Notes: generated from the letters alone by a model not told the origin. 64,000 nucleotides of DNA from Cenococcum geophilum 1.58 (GCA_001692895.1 KV748184.1:1116001-1180000), one strand, 5' to 3'. Counted from the first letter of the stretch, positions 12,490-23,935 are shown. Translations and numbers: made by a program.

Positions 12490-12655
12490 GGTAAGGGGGG
12501 GGTACTTGGGGCAGTCTCTTTGAGCTCAGCGGCGTGTCACGTGACAGCGCGCGGGCCATCGTGTAGATACCTTCTCGGGGCCTTCGAGCCCCTGAGATTC
12601 TTCCTTATAGAGCATCATATGTATCATTCCATCAGCCTGCTCAGTGCCCTGACAA
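12490..12655. mobile_element. Short non-RIPed island, probable LTR/retroelement end
   Basis: A 165-bp block of balanced composition in RIPed surroundings. It starts with a purine tract (AAGGGGGGGTAC), like the polypurine tract of the Gypsy element at 15.1 kb. It then contains the perfect palindrome TGTCACGTGACA (12535-12546) and a GGGGC...GCCCC hairpin near 12579, and ends ...CCCTGACA at 12654. The span 12535-12654 begins TGTCA and ends TGACA, the TG..CA form of an LTR (120 bp). A solo LTR or terminal fragment is the most economical reading; a MITE or TRIM is possible. Confidence 0.5.
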
Positions 12656-12689
12656 GTTATAGTAATACTACTTAATTAATCTAATTCTT

Positions 12690-13478
12690 TTTTAAACGGC
12701 GTATATAAGCCAATACTTTTACTATAGGAAGAGTATAAGCCCTAAGTTCTATAAGGTATTTAAGAATATTAGCCATACCTAAGATAATGCTTATACTACT
12801 TGCCGCTATACGCCCACGCTAATTTGGTATATTAATATTAGTACCTGCCTTAATAAGTAACTGAAGTATATCTATATGTCCGTTGTTGGCTGTATAGTAT
12901 AGTGGTATATTAGCGCCTTAATTAAATAGGCTTATATCCTAAAAGTCCCTCCCTAGATCCCTAATCTGATTAGCGGAGATATCTGCGCCCTTATTAATAA
13001 GAAGTTAAATAGCGTCTATAAATCCCCGCCTGGTAGCAAAATATAATAGTGTAAAGCTGGAAATGTTACGCTTTAAGATATTTACTCCTGCCTTAAGTAG
13101 TAGCTTTATTAAGACGGGTTTTCCTTACCCTACTAGGAGGTGTAATAATGTATTTCCGTAAAGATCTTTTAGGTAGATATTAACCTTTAATTTTTTTAGT
13201 AAGGATTTAAAAGTATACGTGCGGTTGTAAATAGCAGCCTATTTTAAAACTATCCCCCTTTTTCTTTCTCTATAGTAGAGTATAATATTACTAAGTCTAG
13301 TTGTTAGATAGCCGGAGAGCTTATAGGTATATATAAGAGCGATAAGATAAAGCTTACCTATTAGAGCTGTATATAGATGCTTTACTAACCGACTAAGTAA
13401 GCTTAAACTTACTAGGTTAAGATAATCTATAACTATAAAGAGGAGTTCTGAAGGAAGGTTAACTAGGTAAAGGGCCAC
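12690..13478 (-). pseudogene. F-box / ankyrin-repeat protein relic
   Basis: The ATG at 13478 opens a 79-residue uninterrupted start, MALYLVNLPSELLFIVIDYL, a typical F-box (LPxELLxxIxxYL). Downstream on the minus strand come ankyrin repeats: KDLYGNTLLHLLV near 13140, LLLKAGVNILKRN near 13090, LLYFATRRGFIDAI near 13020, LLINKGADIS near 12980, and ANIPLYYTANNGHIDILQLL near 12860. At least four repeats can be seen. In fungi F-box/ankyrin proteins are putative SCF ubiquitin-ligase adaptors, expanded as accessory genes. A few TAA/TAG codons break the frame, fewer than in neighbouring relics. The end is not clear and the sequence runs into the non-RIPed island. Confidence 0.82.
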
Positions 13479-13499
13479 TATAGCTGTAGAAGCAATTGT

Positions 13500-13826
13500 T
13501 ACCGGGCTATTAACTTAGTAAGAGGGTTAAGTTAACTTAATTAACCCTATAAGGAGGGGTATAGGCAGGGGTAGATAGAGCAAAAAAACTTAGGGGTAGA
13601 AAATGTAGAGATTTTAAGAGTGCTATAGTTACGAGAAGGCTAACGCTAGAGCATTTATATAGAGGAATTTTAAGCACTGTCTCTAATAGTGTGTCAATTC
13701 TTCTATATTTAAGGTGTAGTTCTTTAGAGTTTAGATTTTAATTTTTTTAATCTGGTATACGTTAAACTGGATTCTGAATTTGTTTTTCTAGAAAATTAAC
13801 TTTAGAATCTAGATTTCGATTTACGC
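13500..13826. other. AT-rich spacer, nothing recognised
   Basis: Presumed former promoter region of the F-box/ankyrin relic. No ORF, tRNA or repeat is visible apart from short CTAGATTT/AATCTAGA-like inverted words near 13740-13820. Confidence 0.5.
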
Positions 13827-13977
13827 TAACGTGGTTAATAGGGTTTTAACCACTCCCCTAGTTATAACTAATTTAAACTTTTATTAGTTGTTTACTACTA
13901 AATTAGTATTTTAGCTAGTTTTAATTTTCTAATTGGTTATATCTAGGGGAGTGGTCAAAACCCTGTTAACTACGTTA
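13827..13977 (-). mobile_element. MITE copy 2, 151-bp fold-back element
   Basis: Reverse complement of the 3456-3606 element and exactly the same length. The ends are TAACGTGGTTAA and TTAACTACGTTA. Differences between the copies are mostly C/T and G/A transitions. The loop keeps AACTAATAAAAGTTTAAATTAG in the same relative place. It sits between the F-box/ankyrin relic and the 3' end of the patatin relic. Confidence 0.85.
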
Positions 13978-13984
13978 ATATAAA

Positions 13985-14300
13985 TTTGTTCTCTAGAAAA
14001 ATCAACCTTTAGTTTTAAGGGACATAATAGGTCCTTTAATTAAATTATAATAATTGCCCTAGCTATATTTTCTATAAACTTTATTTTCGGGAACCTAAAA
14101 CTTAAGTACTTAGGCAAATTTATTAAAGAATAAGGGCTAAAAACGGTTAGAGTTATAGGAAGTTTAAATAGAATTCTATATTAAGTAATATAATAATATA
14201 TATATTTTTTACTTTATAGTTAAATTGCTTTTATAGATGTAAATCTGGTTATTGTAAGTATTAGTCTATTTAAAACTGTTCTAGCTATTTCTGCTATTGA
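13985..14300. other. AT-rich spacer downstream of the patatin relic
   Basis: No ORF or repeat recognised between the MITE and the apparent end of the patatin reading frame; the true stop codon cannot be placed. Confidence 0.4.
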
Positions 14301-15108
14301 TATTTTAATAGAATGCTTAAAAGAGGCCTCTTTAGTGCTTAATAATTAATGTAGCTAAATAGGGCATCTAGACCTTAAATTATTACTAACTGCTAAAGTG
14401 TTTTTAGAAGCCCACTAATTATCCTTAACTTACTTATAATCCTTTTAATTAATATATATACCTCCTTATCTATACTTTTTGTAGTAAAGTGTATACGCCG
14501 CCTAAATAATAGAACGCCCTTTGGTATAAACTCTATATAAGCTACCGGCCGCCTAAAGATAAGGAAAAAGGAAGAGGCCCTAATAAAGATATAATAAAGG
14601 TTCTCTCTACCTTAATAATTAAGAGTTAAACGGCAAAATATAATCCCTTAATACTGGAAGTTACTATTAATGAAATAAGGTATATTATTAAGCTTAAAGT
14701 AGAAAATAGAAGTATAGATCAAATCCTTTACTAAGGTTGCTTATATGCTAGACGCAATAGAATTATATACTAATTGTTTAAGATCCTTAAGTAAAGATAA
14801 ATCATTAATGTTTGGCTCTAGACCGTTAAAAAATATATTAAGACGATAGTATTAACTACGCGCCTTTATTAGCACGCTATTATAGAACTTTTTCTATTCT
14901 CTTTCTCTATCTAAATTAGCCGTAAATGCCTGTACTAGGCGTAAAATATATTAATTTATAACTAGGGATTGTACTCCTACCTTATATTTATAAGTAGAAG
15001 AAGTACTAGTCCCTAAAGAGAGTATAAAATCCAGTTAGCCCTTATTTAGCTAGAGAAACTAGCATTTCCAGAAAGTAACAAAATAAGGATTATTAAACTT
15101 AAGGCCAC
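14300..15108 (-). pseudogene. Patatin-like phospholipase relic, 3' part
   Basis: The minus strand reads GLKFNNPYFVTFWKC from 15108, then LDFILSLGTSTSSTYKY (near 15015), AFTANLDRERE, a FYNSVLIKARSQYYRLNI-type stretch near 14880, and a trailing segment to about 14300. (G/D)GGLxxNNP followed by xxSLGTG is the C-terminal half of the patatin domain, just after the catalytic DG[G/A]. The other half of the gene lies beyond the Gypsy element, at 23936 upward. Patatins hydrolyse acyl chains of membrane lipids with a Ser-Asp dyad. TAA/TAG stops from RIP are present. Confidence 0.8.
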
Positions 15109-15488
15109 TGTTACGGAGCGAGTATAAGCGGTGATAATATATAGCAAAGTAGATACTATTAAGCTATATATATAAACTGCGTAATAAAGTCAAGACGTTG
15201 CGTAAGGAGAGAAGGTAAGGAAACGGGAAGAAAGGGTATATATCGTTAGTTTGGTTACTTGGTTAATATATACACGGAGTAGAATAGGATTTAAATAGCG
15301 GTCCTAGCAGAACTTAGTAGAATTTAGTGGACTTAGCAGAATATAGTAGAATATAGCAAACTGCCGTTAGATTGCCGTAGATTGCCGTCTTGCAGTTAGT
15401 CTCTTTTTACTAAGTTAGTGGAAATAGGTAGACGAGTTGGTAGAAACAGGTAGGCGAGTATAAGGTGTTACAGAGGTGTCCCGTAATA
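15109..15488 (-). repeat. Gypsy-1 3' LTR
   Basis: 380 bp, TGTTACGGAGCGAG...CCGTAATA on the plus strand. Near-identical in length and order to 23556-23935. It contains the TAGCAGAAC/TAGTAGAAT tandem-like motif and TGCCGT-rich segment seen in the other LTR. Confidence 0.92.
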
Positions 15489-15660
15489 GTACCCCCCCTT
15501 TAAACTTGAGCTTCTGCGAGATAGGGCTGTAGTAATTCTAAATAGAGTTTATAAAAGTCTTCTGCGGCTTATATAAGTCCTATAGAGTTAACAAGTTCCT
15601 ATAAGGGCTTAGTAAAGCCTCTCCATTTTGTAAGGTATATATATTAGCGTCTCTAACCCA
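15489..15660 (-). other. Gypsy-1 polypurine tract and 3' internal remnant
   Basis: On the minus strand AAAGGGGGGGTAC directly precedes the 3' LTR. This is the position and composition expected for the plus-strand priming site. The rest is retroelement 3' UTR up to the LINE junction. Confidence 0.65.
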
Positions 15661-18130
15661 AGCCTCCCCCATAACAAGGGCCTTTAGGCTATGGCGAAAT
15701 GGGTAAAGAAAAAGGTAGGGCGCCTAGCAGAAGACCCACACCTACTACCCCTATGAAGAGCAGGAGAATCACAGGCCACAAACGACAACGATAAGAAGGC
15801 AAAGATCCTTATAGAAAGGTTCTTCCCCTAACCAGCTCCAGCAGACCTTAGTGATATCACGGGCAAAACACTGGTGACTCGCCTGCGGGTTAACAGCGAC
15901 ATAACAACAGAGGAAATGGCTAGAACCATTAGCCGCCTTTTAAATAATACAGCACTAGGACCAGATGGGATTCTAAATAAGGCCCTAAAAACCTATAGGC
16001 CACTTATAGCACCTTGGCTTGCAGATATAGCCAGAGTATGCTTTACTATAGGCTACTACCCGCGACTTGGAAGATCTATAATGACAGTTATCCTATAAAA
16101 AGAAGGCAAAGCAGATTACTTAATCCCAGGAAGCTACCGCCCTATTGCCTTAGAAAACACCCTTAGTAAGATCTTAGAAAGGGTAATAGCGGAACGCATA
16201 GCAGACACGGTAAAGGAACACGCCCTACTACTATAAAGCCAAATAGGGGCAAGAAAGAACCGCTTAATACTATTAGTACTTACGCTACTCGCTACCACTA
16301 TTAAATCTATATAGGCAATGCGAAAGGACTTTATAGTATTAATGCTTAGCCTAGATATTAGTGGTGCCTACAACAATATACCCCACAAGCGTCTCCTGTA
16401 TATCCTTAGGGTAAAGGGCTTCCTAGAATGGATTATATAATTTGTCTAAGGGTTTATAGGCCAGAAAGAAATATTACTAGTCTTCAGCGGATACCAGAGC
16501 CCCTCCATTGCAGTTATAACAGGAATACCACAAAAATTACCCCTCTCGCCTATACTCTTCCTTTTCTTTATAAGTAACCTGCTTAACTTCTTTAAGGAAG
16601 GGGCGACTTAGGGGATAGGCTTTGTTAATAACACAAACCTAATTATATACGGGCCAATAGCCGCAAAGAATTGCAGAACACTAGAGAAAGCCTATAACAC
16701 TTATATAGAATAAGCAAAATGTTATAGAGTCTAATTCTCACTAGAGAAATACCAGCTAATCCATTTTATAAGAAAACGCAACTAATTTGCAGATCTCTAG
16801 TATATAATTCGTATCTAAGGCTTTAGGGGTTAACTAGTTTAGGGCCTAAGGGTATTAAAAGTATAGGTAGATAGTAAGCTTTAGTGGAGCGTATATGCGG
16901 CGCAAGTGGCCCGTAAAGGCTAAGTATAGTTTATCGCTTTATCTAGGATTGTTAATTCTATATAGGGTCTATGCTTCCAGAGGTTACGCCTACTATATAT
17001 AGCAGTTGTCCGGCTAACTATAATATATAGATCTAGTATTTAGGCTATTAGAGAAACTAAAAAGGGCCCCCCTAAATTACTCCTTAAACCACTTTAAAAG
17101 GTCTAGATAGCCTGCCTCTAGAGTATTATAGGCGGGTATAAGTAAACGGCCACAGCACTGCTTAAGAAGGAATCCAATATTCCCCCCCTATAGTTACATA
17201 TTAAAGCCGCTGTAATATAAAGGATATAAAATAAACGCAACTCTAATGTTATAAAGTACATTAAGACACGCCTAAGTAAACTATAGAGGGACCCTAGGGT
17301 GCTCTATAGGAGAATAAACCAATAACCCTAAAGTAGGGAAGAGATATTAGAGAAATAGGTAAAGAAAGTAGAAGAAGAATAGTACCACTTTAGGGCCTAG
17401 GCCTATATAAAGAAGGAAGGGAGACGCGTAAGAGGTTAGTAAAGATAATAGTAAGATAGAGAAAGGAGCTAAAGTAGAACATATAAGAACGCCGGGAAAC
17501 CATCTACTGTAATGTAATACTGGTTAGACTAACGCTGGAGAGGTAAATAGGAGTTAAAGGTAGAGAGGCTAACTTAGGTAAGATAAACCTAAGCTATAGC
17601 ATAGTTAATACTATAGGGGGTAAATACCTAAGGGCTCCGAGAAGGCCTAATAAAGGCAGAAAATATAATAGCAATACTCTTAAGAACAGGAATAATAGGA
17701 CTAAAAGATTGGCTTTACTGGGTGGGTATCCTAGTAGGTAGCCTAAGATATAAATGTGGCTGGCTAAAACAGACACCAAAACACGTAATACTACTATGCC
17801 CCCTACGCACTAATTAAGAAATAATGCTCTTAGCAGCTGGTATAGAGAACTATAATACACTGCTCTTAATATAAAAAGGCCTTAAGGCGGTCACCTAGTA
17901 GCTTATTAGTTAAAATATACTAAATTAGTTCCGAGTTGTAAGGGAAATAGTAATAAAAGGCAAGGGGGCGAGTAGTAGGTGCCCCCTAGTAACTCTACAG
18001 TAGTAGAGTAATAGTTTATGATACTAGCGCGTCCGTAAGCTTATTACGGCAGTAGTGGTTCCTAAAAAGGTCAAATAGTAAGGTAGTAGAGCACTATAGG
18101 TAACTTATAGGCGCTAAGTAGGCAAGTCCT
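15660..18130 (+). mobile_element. 5'-truncated LINE (Tad1/I-like), RT to C-terminus
   Basis: Non-LTR retrotransposon ORF2 remnant on the plus strand. MAKWVKKKVGRLAEDPHLLP (15691) lies in the linker, then come GPDGILNKALK (about 15960) and PGSYRPIALENTLSKILER (about 16130), RT fingers. LDISGAYNNIPHKRLL (about 16350) is motif A. GIPQKLPLSPILF (about 16525) is motif B; GFVNNTNLI (about 16620) stands where the F/YxDD catalytic motif C belongs, so both Asp codons read Asn. An RNase H-like region and a CGW...PKHVILLCP zinc-like C-terminus (about 17755-17800) follow. The endonuclease domain is absent, as expected for 5' truncation. RIP stops are present but lighter in the first 600 bp. It is inserted in the 3' internal part of Gypsy-1, in opposite orientation. 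The exact 3' end (18130-18180) is uncertain. A second fragment lies at 1-1090. Confidence 0.85.
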
Positions 18131-18253
18131 AAAAGGCGGGGAGATAGATCACGGGGTTTTCTCATTTTTCTTAAATAGAGTTTTCTCCCTATATATAAAT
18201 AAGGAGTAGTCCGCGTGGGCCCAATAGGGATCCAAATTGGACGTTAAGTAATG

Positions 18254-18272
18254 AATTATTATTATTATTATA
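18254..18272. repeat. (ATT)n microsatellite
   Basis: Six ATT units at the LINE/Gypsy-1 boundary region. It could be the simple-repeat tail of the LINE or part of the Gypsy 3' UTR. Confidence 0.5.
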
Positions 18273-19710
18273 TATTAGCGTTTTCGCTTATTATACTTAA
18301 TATTATTAATTCTTTTAATAAAGTACTTATCCTTACCGTCTACTTTAACTGGTGGAGGAGGGTCCTAAATCTGTTTAGGCAGGGCGTTTAATATAGGGGT
18401 AGTAGGGTAAAAGACTAACGTATAGAATACGGGGTGGATTTTAACCATATTAGGGAGCTTTAGTTAGTAAGCATAAAAAGAAATAACTTTTTTAACTTTA
18501 TAAGGGCCGGCGTTCTTCTAATTAAGTTTCTTAGTAGGCCGTTTTGTATTTGGTTTCTTATATCTAGCCAAATAAAATTACTAACTTAGTAGGCCAGCGC
18601 TAGGGTTTAGTTCTTATTTACTGCGGCTTTATAGACAGATTGGGCCTATATTATTTCGTTAGTAAGGAACTCTTATAGTTCTTCTATCTTCTTTATAAAT
18701 TCATTTGCTTTTATAACTTATAAGGCTTAATAAGCTAGGTAAAGAACATTACTAAAGGGTTTAAAACCCATTTATGGATATTAGCCGTAGTTAGCTAAGA
18801 ACGGGGAGACCTTTATAGTTTCCGAAACGGAGTTATTTATAGTAAACTCGGCGGATATAAGCCAGTTTATCCAGTCGTCCTATAAATACGACGTATATAT
18901 CCAAATATATTGTTCTATAATAGCATTTACATATTCTATTTAACTATTCGTTTCTAGGTAGTATACTATAGACAATAGTACTTTAATGCGAAGTTAGGTA
19001 ATTAGTTTTTTTTAAAATATAGAGATAAACTAGCGGCCTTTATTAGAGATAATCGTTTCGGGAAGTCCGTAGAGTTTCTATACATAATCCAGAAATAATT
19101 GGGCGATAGTAGATACTGATATATTAGGGCAGGCAATTAGGTGTTTTATCTTAGATAGTTAGTCTATAATTACTATAATATTTATGCATCCTTTACTTAC
19201 GGGGAGATTGATAACGAAGTCAATTAAGATATCCTTCTATCTTCAGTCTAGAATAGGTAAGGGTTTTAAGAAGCCGTTATACGTCTTATATAAAGCTTTA
19301 GCTTATTAGTAGGTATAACAGCTAGAGACGTACCTTTATATTATATTATATATATTTGGCTAGTAGTATTCTCATTAGAGTAATTTTAGGGTTTTTCCTT
19401 AGCCTGGGTAGCCGGCTACTAGTAGGTTATATACATGTTTAAGGAGCTTAAGCTTAAGTTCGTTATAGTCAGGTATAACTAGGCGGTTCCTATAGTATAA
19501 GCGGTCTCCGCGAGTTTTATATTTACTTAGAGAAATCCTCTTAGAGCGTCTAATGCTATCTTAGGTTAGCTTAAACGTCTCTTAGATAAGCTCGTTGTTT
19601 GGATATTTGTTAGCTATTATCTGTTCGGTTGGTTGGTTGGTTGTTTTAAGAACGTATATTATAACGTCTTTACTAGAAAAGTTAAATAGCTTAGGTGTAA
19701 GCTTTTGCAG

Positions 19711-19877
19711 TGTAGGAATTGAACGAGCGACTTGATTGTAAATCTATGGGTATCAAGTGGAATATATACATGAAATGGTAGCTGAAATAGGAACAGTGAT
19801 CTGCAAGTAATATTGATCTGCGATTAATATATTGGGTGGCGTTGAGGCTGTTTCGGCAGCACGCGTAGTCGGTTACA
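19711..19877. mobile_element. Solo-LTR-like insert in Gypsy-1, not RIPed
   Basis: A 167-bp block beginning TGTAGGAATTGAACGAGCG and ending GTCGGTTACA (TG..CA). It contains many CpA/TpG dinucleotides that the surroundings lack. It lies in the linker between the RNase H and integrase regions of Gypsy-1 and breaks the flanking protein sense. Terminal sequence and size suit a short Copia LTR left by LTR-LTR recombination. I could not see a clean target duplication (TGCAG against TTAGG), so the boundaries may be off by a few bases. At 167 bp it would be below the length RIP normally needs. Confidence 0.55.
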
Positions 19878-21659
19878 TTAGGGCAAAGTAGGGTTTAATT
19901 ACGGTAGGTACGCGCTTTTTCCTATACTGGCGTGTCTTATAAACGTTAGGTTAAGGTATTAGGCTTCTAGCCTTAAACACCTAGGCGGTACGTAATAGAG
20001 AATTGGAAATAGGATAGATATTCTAACCAGCGGGCCTAATGGTAGCTTAGTTGTTTCGTAGTTATAAAATATTGTAGATTCTTATAGTTACTAAGGACCT
20101 TAATTAGAAATCTAGAGCCTTTTAGTTTAGGTCGCTATTGTTTAAAACATCTAATAATAGCCAATAGTTCCTTATCGTAGATCTCGTAATTATATTTAGC
20201 TAAACTTAGTCGTTTTAAAAAGTATACTATAGGGTATAATACTCCTTCCTTATTATACTAAGACAGAATGCCTCTAGTGACGTAGTTAGATAAGTCAGCT
20301 TTTACAACACTTATTTGGTTTAGATCAAAGTGTTGGAGTATAGGTATAGTAGTAAATATAACTTTTAGGTAAGTAAAAGCTTTCTTATATTCTTTATTAA
20401 AGATAAAGGCTTTATCCTTTTAGGTTAAGACTATAAGGGGTAAAACTAAGGTAGAGAAGTTATTAATAAACCGTTAGTAGAAGTTGGTAAATCCTATAAA
20501 GGCTTATACATCCTTAACGTTCTTAGGTTCTTACCAGTTTATAATTACTTTAACTTTCTTAGGGTCCATTTATACGCCGTCTATAGAAATAATAAGTCCA
20601 AGATATAGAACTTCTATTTTATAAAACTCGTATTTATCTATATCTAATTATAAGCTGGCTCCGCGCAAGGCTTATAGGACCAGTTTAATATATTTTTAAT
20701 ATTTAGCCAGATTATTACTATATATTAAGATGTCGTTAATATAAGCAGTATAAAAAAACGTCTAGGTATAGGCGCAGGGTATTATTTACGAAGTGTTAAA
20801 ATTAATTTAGGGCGTTTGCGAGGCCAAATAGCATTACTAAGTACTTAAATAATCCATATTAGGTACGGAATGCAGTAAGCTATTCGTCTCTTTCCGTAAT
20901 ACGGAAACAGTTAAATGCGTGGATAATATTAAGCTTTATGTAGAAGCGAGCCTTACTTAATTAGTTTAGTGTCTCTTAAATTAACGGGATTGGGTATTAG
21001 TTCTTAATAGTAACAATATTAAGAGCTTAGTAGTCTACGCAAAAGCGCAGGCCATTGCTAGGTTTCTTAACAAAGATTACTAGTACGGCTATAGGTAAAG
21101 AACTTGCTCTAATAAATCCTTTATTTAGATGTTCGTCTAAGTACTTCTATAATACCTAGAGTTCGTTTTAAAACATCCTATATAAGGGTCCGAATCCGGA
21201 ATATTTTCCTTCTTTAATTATAATCTTATAATTATATAGACGGCGTTCTAGTAGCTTATTGGCTTCCTTTTGTAAGAATACGTTTAAATAATTATAGTAC
21301 TCCACTAGTACCTTCGTAGCGGGGTTAGTGTGCTTTATTAGTACTAAGGCCTTCTTAATATCGGCCATTGTAACAGTAAAGATTATATATTTAGGTTTCC
21401 TAGCAAGTCGTACTAATAGGGTAGCTCTAATTATGTAAATATCTAAGGTATTAAGCGAGCTTAGATTATCCTTAGTTTCTTATATAGTTTCTTATTTAGG
21501 TTTAGTATTAGGTACGGAGTTAGTATTAAATTTAGGTCCGGGTTCTTTAAGTATCTTTTTTATAGTAGAATACCAGTTCTTCTAGTGCTTTTATATATTA
21601 AGCTTAAGCTTCTACTTAGTTCGGGGTGCAGCAGTTAGAGTTAGTTCGTGTAGTTTAGT

Positions 21660-21810
21660 ATAGATTTTAGGTTCTTAGTAAACGTCAGTAGAAATCTTAT
21701 ATTAGTAGAATTTGGTAGAATTCTCGGGTTAGTAGAATTGGGTGGATTTCTTAGGTATAGGGTGGACGTCAGTAGAAATTTCAGACTGGTGGATTCTGGT
21801 GGATTTTTCA
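21660..21810 (-). repeat. Degenerate TAGTAGAATT(T/G)GGT repeats inside Gypsy-1
   Basis: A run of AGTAGAAAT / TAGTAGAATT / GGTGGATTT words between the protease and RT regions. The same vocabulary occurs in the LTRs near 15305-15350. On the minus strand it encodes a Ser/Thr/Pro-rich linker. Confidence 0.45.
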
Positions 21811-23555
21811 GATTTTGGTTTGGGGTCTAAGCAGCAAGTTATAAGGCACTTCTACTTATAACGGGAGGCGGTAAATAAAAGCTTAAAGTTGTCCTAATTA
21901 ATAGTTACCTTATATAGCTTTATCTAGGGTTGTCTAAGGATTACTAGGTAACCTAGGGTAGTTATAAAGAGCTTAACTAATTCTTTATAGTTTAGGTATT
22001 GGAGTCTTAAGGCCACTATATAAGTAATACGGCCCAAGATAGTGCGTTTACCATTAAATCTAAATATATTAATATACCGGTTAAGGGGTATTAGGGTAAA
22101 CTTATTATCTTACACGAAGATCTTATTAATAAATCCTATGCCGCTAGCTCCTGTGTTAATTAGGACTTAAGCATTAGCCTATTAACTTTTCTACTAAAGA
22201 CGGTAGTTAACGGTTATACTACGATTCTAAGAGTTAGGTTTTGCAATATCTAATATATTTAATAAGATCCTGTAATATAGCTATCCCGGAGAGCGACTTA
22301 ACTCTAAGATATACCTTTTAGTGGTAAGCGGGAAGGGGTTCCTATAGAACGTCGGTTATAACTTTGTCCTTATAAGTAGTGCTTACTAGATATGGGACTA
22401 GAACTAGGTAAAGATCGGGGACAGTAGCTAGAGGATTAATGCGGTAAACGGTTATTAGTATTGGCCGTTTATAAGTCGTGTTAGGGTATAGGGATAGAGT
22501 AGTATCTTAAGATATGGTCCTTGCTTCCGCATTTAAAGCAAAGGCCTAGCTTAATGCGTTGTTCTTATTTAGGGGACCCTAGTAGAGCGTACCCTAGGGT
22601 CCCTATGTCGATATCTATGGTATTAGGGTGCTTAGACTAAGATAATAACTTTATAAACGTTTACGGAGCTGTCGTATTATATTAAGGAGTGGACTTCGGT
22701 GTTAGGCGTAGTATATTATTATACCGTTTATTAATAACGTTTGCGTAGGCGTTAAGGGCTCCTAGCAGGTCTACACCTATTAGGGAGGTTTTTAGTTTAG
22801 GGCTTAAGGATTTAACGAGGCTATTAACTAGTGCGGAGTCATTCTAGCCTATTTCCTTTATGTAATAATTAAATTCGGAGAAGTATACTAGGAAACTTTT
22901 CTTTTTTTAAGTTATATGGTTTATCTTCCTTTAAGCGGTAGCTTGGCGGTTTAGGTCACCGTATATAGCTTTAAGAAGTACAACTAGGCTTTATACTAAG
23001 TTCGGCTAGAGAGGTTTAATAAGGTTAGCTATATCTCCTCCTAGTTAACTTAGGGCGTAGTAGAGTTAGTTAGCTTTAGTTAGGTAACGGTCAGTATTAC
23101 CAGTCAGCTTATTCTTAAGCCGGCTTAAAAATAACTAAAGCTCTTATTGTTTGCTAGTAAAAACTAAAGGGTCTAGTAGTTTTTTAGATTATTATAACGC
23201 AGTAGTTGGTTTTATTAGTGGGATAACTATTACTAGTTCAGGGCTTGCGTTCCGCGTATTAGCTTCTAGTAATAGCAATTAATCTTAAGGGCTTAGCGTA
23301 GGCGTCTTAAGGGTGCGGATTTCTTTTTAGAGGGCCTTAATTGTTTTCTGGTGCTATGCTTCTTATTTAGCTTGCTATTAAGCTATAGTGGCTTAGTTTT
23401 ATACGAGGGCGTCTATAAAGGACTTTTATATATCTGCTAATTATTCCTAAAGTGCGGATATAATACTAGCGGCCGTTATAGGGGCTTTAAGGTTGTTTTT
23501 TATCTTAAACGGGGCGGGGCAAAGTATAGGTTTTTAAGGTTTTAACGCAACGTAG

Positions 23556-23935
23556 TGTTACAGAGCGAGTATAAGCGGTAATAATATATAGCAAAGTAGA
23601 TACTATTAAGCTATATACATAAACTACGTAATAAAGTTAAGACGTTACGTAAGGAGAGAAGGTAAGGAAACGGGAAGAAAGGGTATATATCGTTAGTTTA
23701 GTTACTTAGTTAACACGTGCATAGAGCAGAATAGGATTTAAGTAGCGGTCCTAGCAGAACTTGGTAGAATTTAGTAGACTTGGCAGAATATAGCAGAATG
23801 TAGCAGACTGCCGTCAGATTGCCGTAGATTGCCGTCTCGCGGTCGGTCTCTTCTTACTAAGTCGGTGAAAACAGGTAGACAAGTCGGTGGAAACAGGTAG
23901 GCGAGTATAAGGTGTCACAGAGGTGTCCCATAACA
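23556..23935 (-). repeat. Gypsy-1 5' LTR
   Basis: 380 bp, TGTTACAGAGCGAG...CCCATAACA, with complete TGTTA/TAACA inverted tips. The element reads leftwards from here. The differences from the left LTR that I checked are all transitions. Confidence 0.92.

Larger units (their letters stand above)
15109..23935 (-). mobile_element. Ty3/Gypsy LTR retrotransposon fossil (Gypsy-1), with nested insertions
   Basis: Two 380-bp LTRs in the same orientation bound the element (15109-15488 and 23556-23935). The flanking pentamers are GCCAC (15104-15108) and GCTAC (23936-23940), a 5-bp target duplication apart from one C/T transition. The internal part on the minus strand gives gag with a CCHC-type zinc knuckle (about 22510-22560), aspartic protease (about 21900-22170), reverse transcriptase (about 20560-21370), RNase H (about 20000-20500) and integrase (about 18750-19600), in Gypsy order. 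A polypurine tract abuts the left LTR at about 15489-15502. The element is broken many times by RIP and interrupted by a LINE and a short LTR-like insert. Age: older than the RIP episode that marked it. The LTRs differ only by transitions where I compared them, so age from LTR divergence would mislead. Confidence 0.92.
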
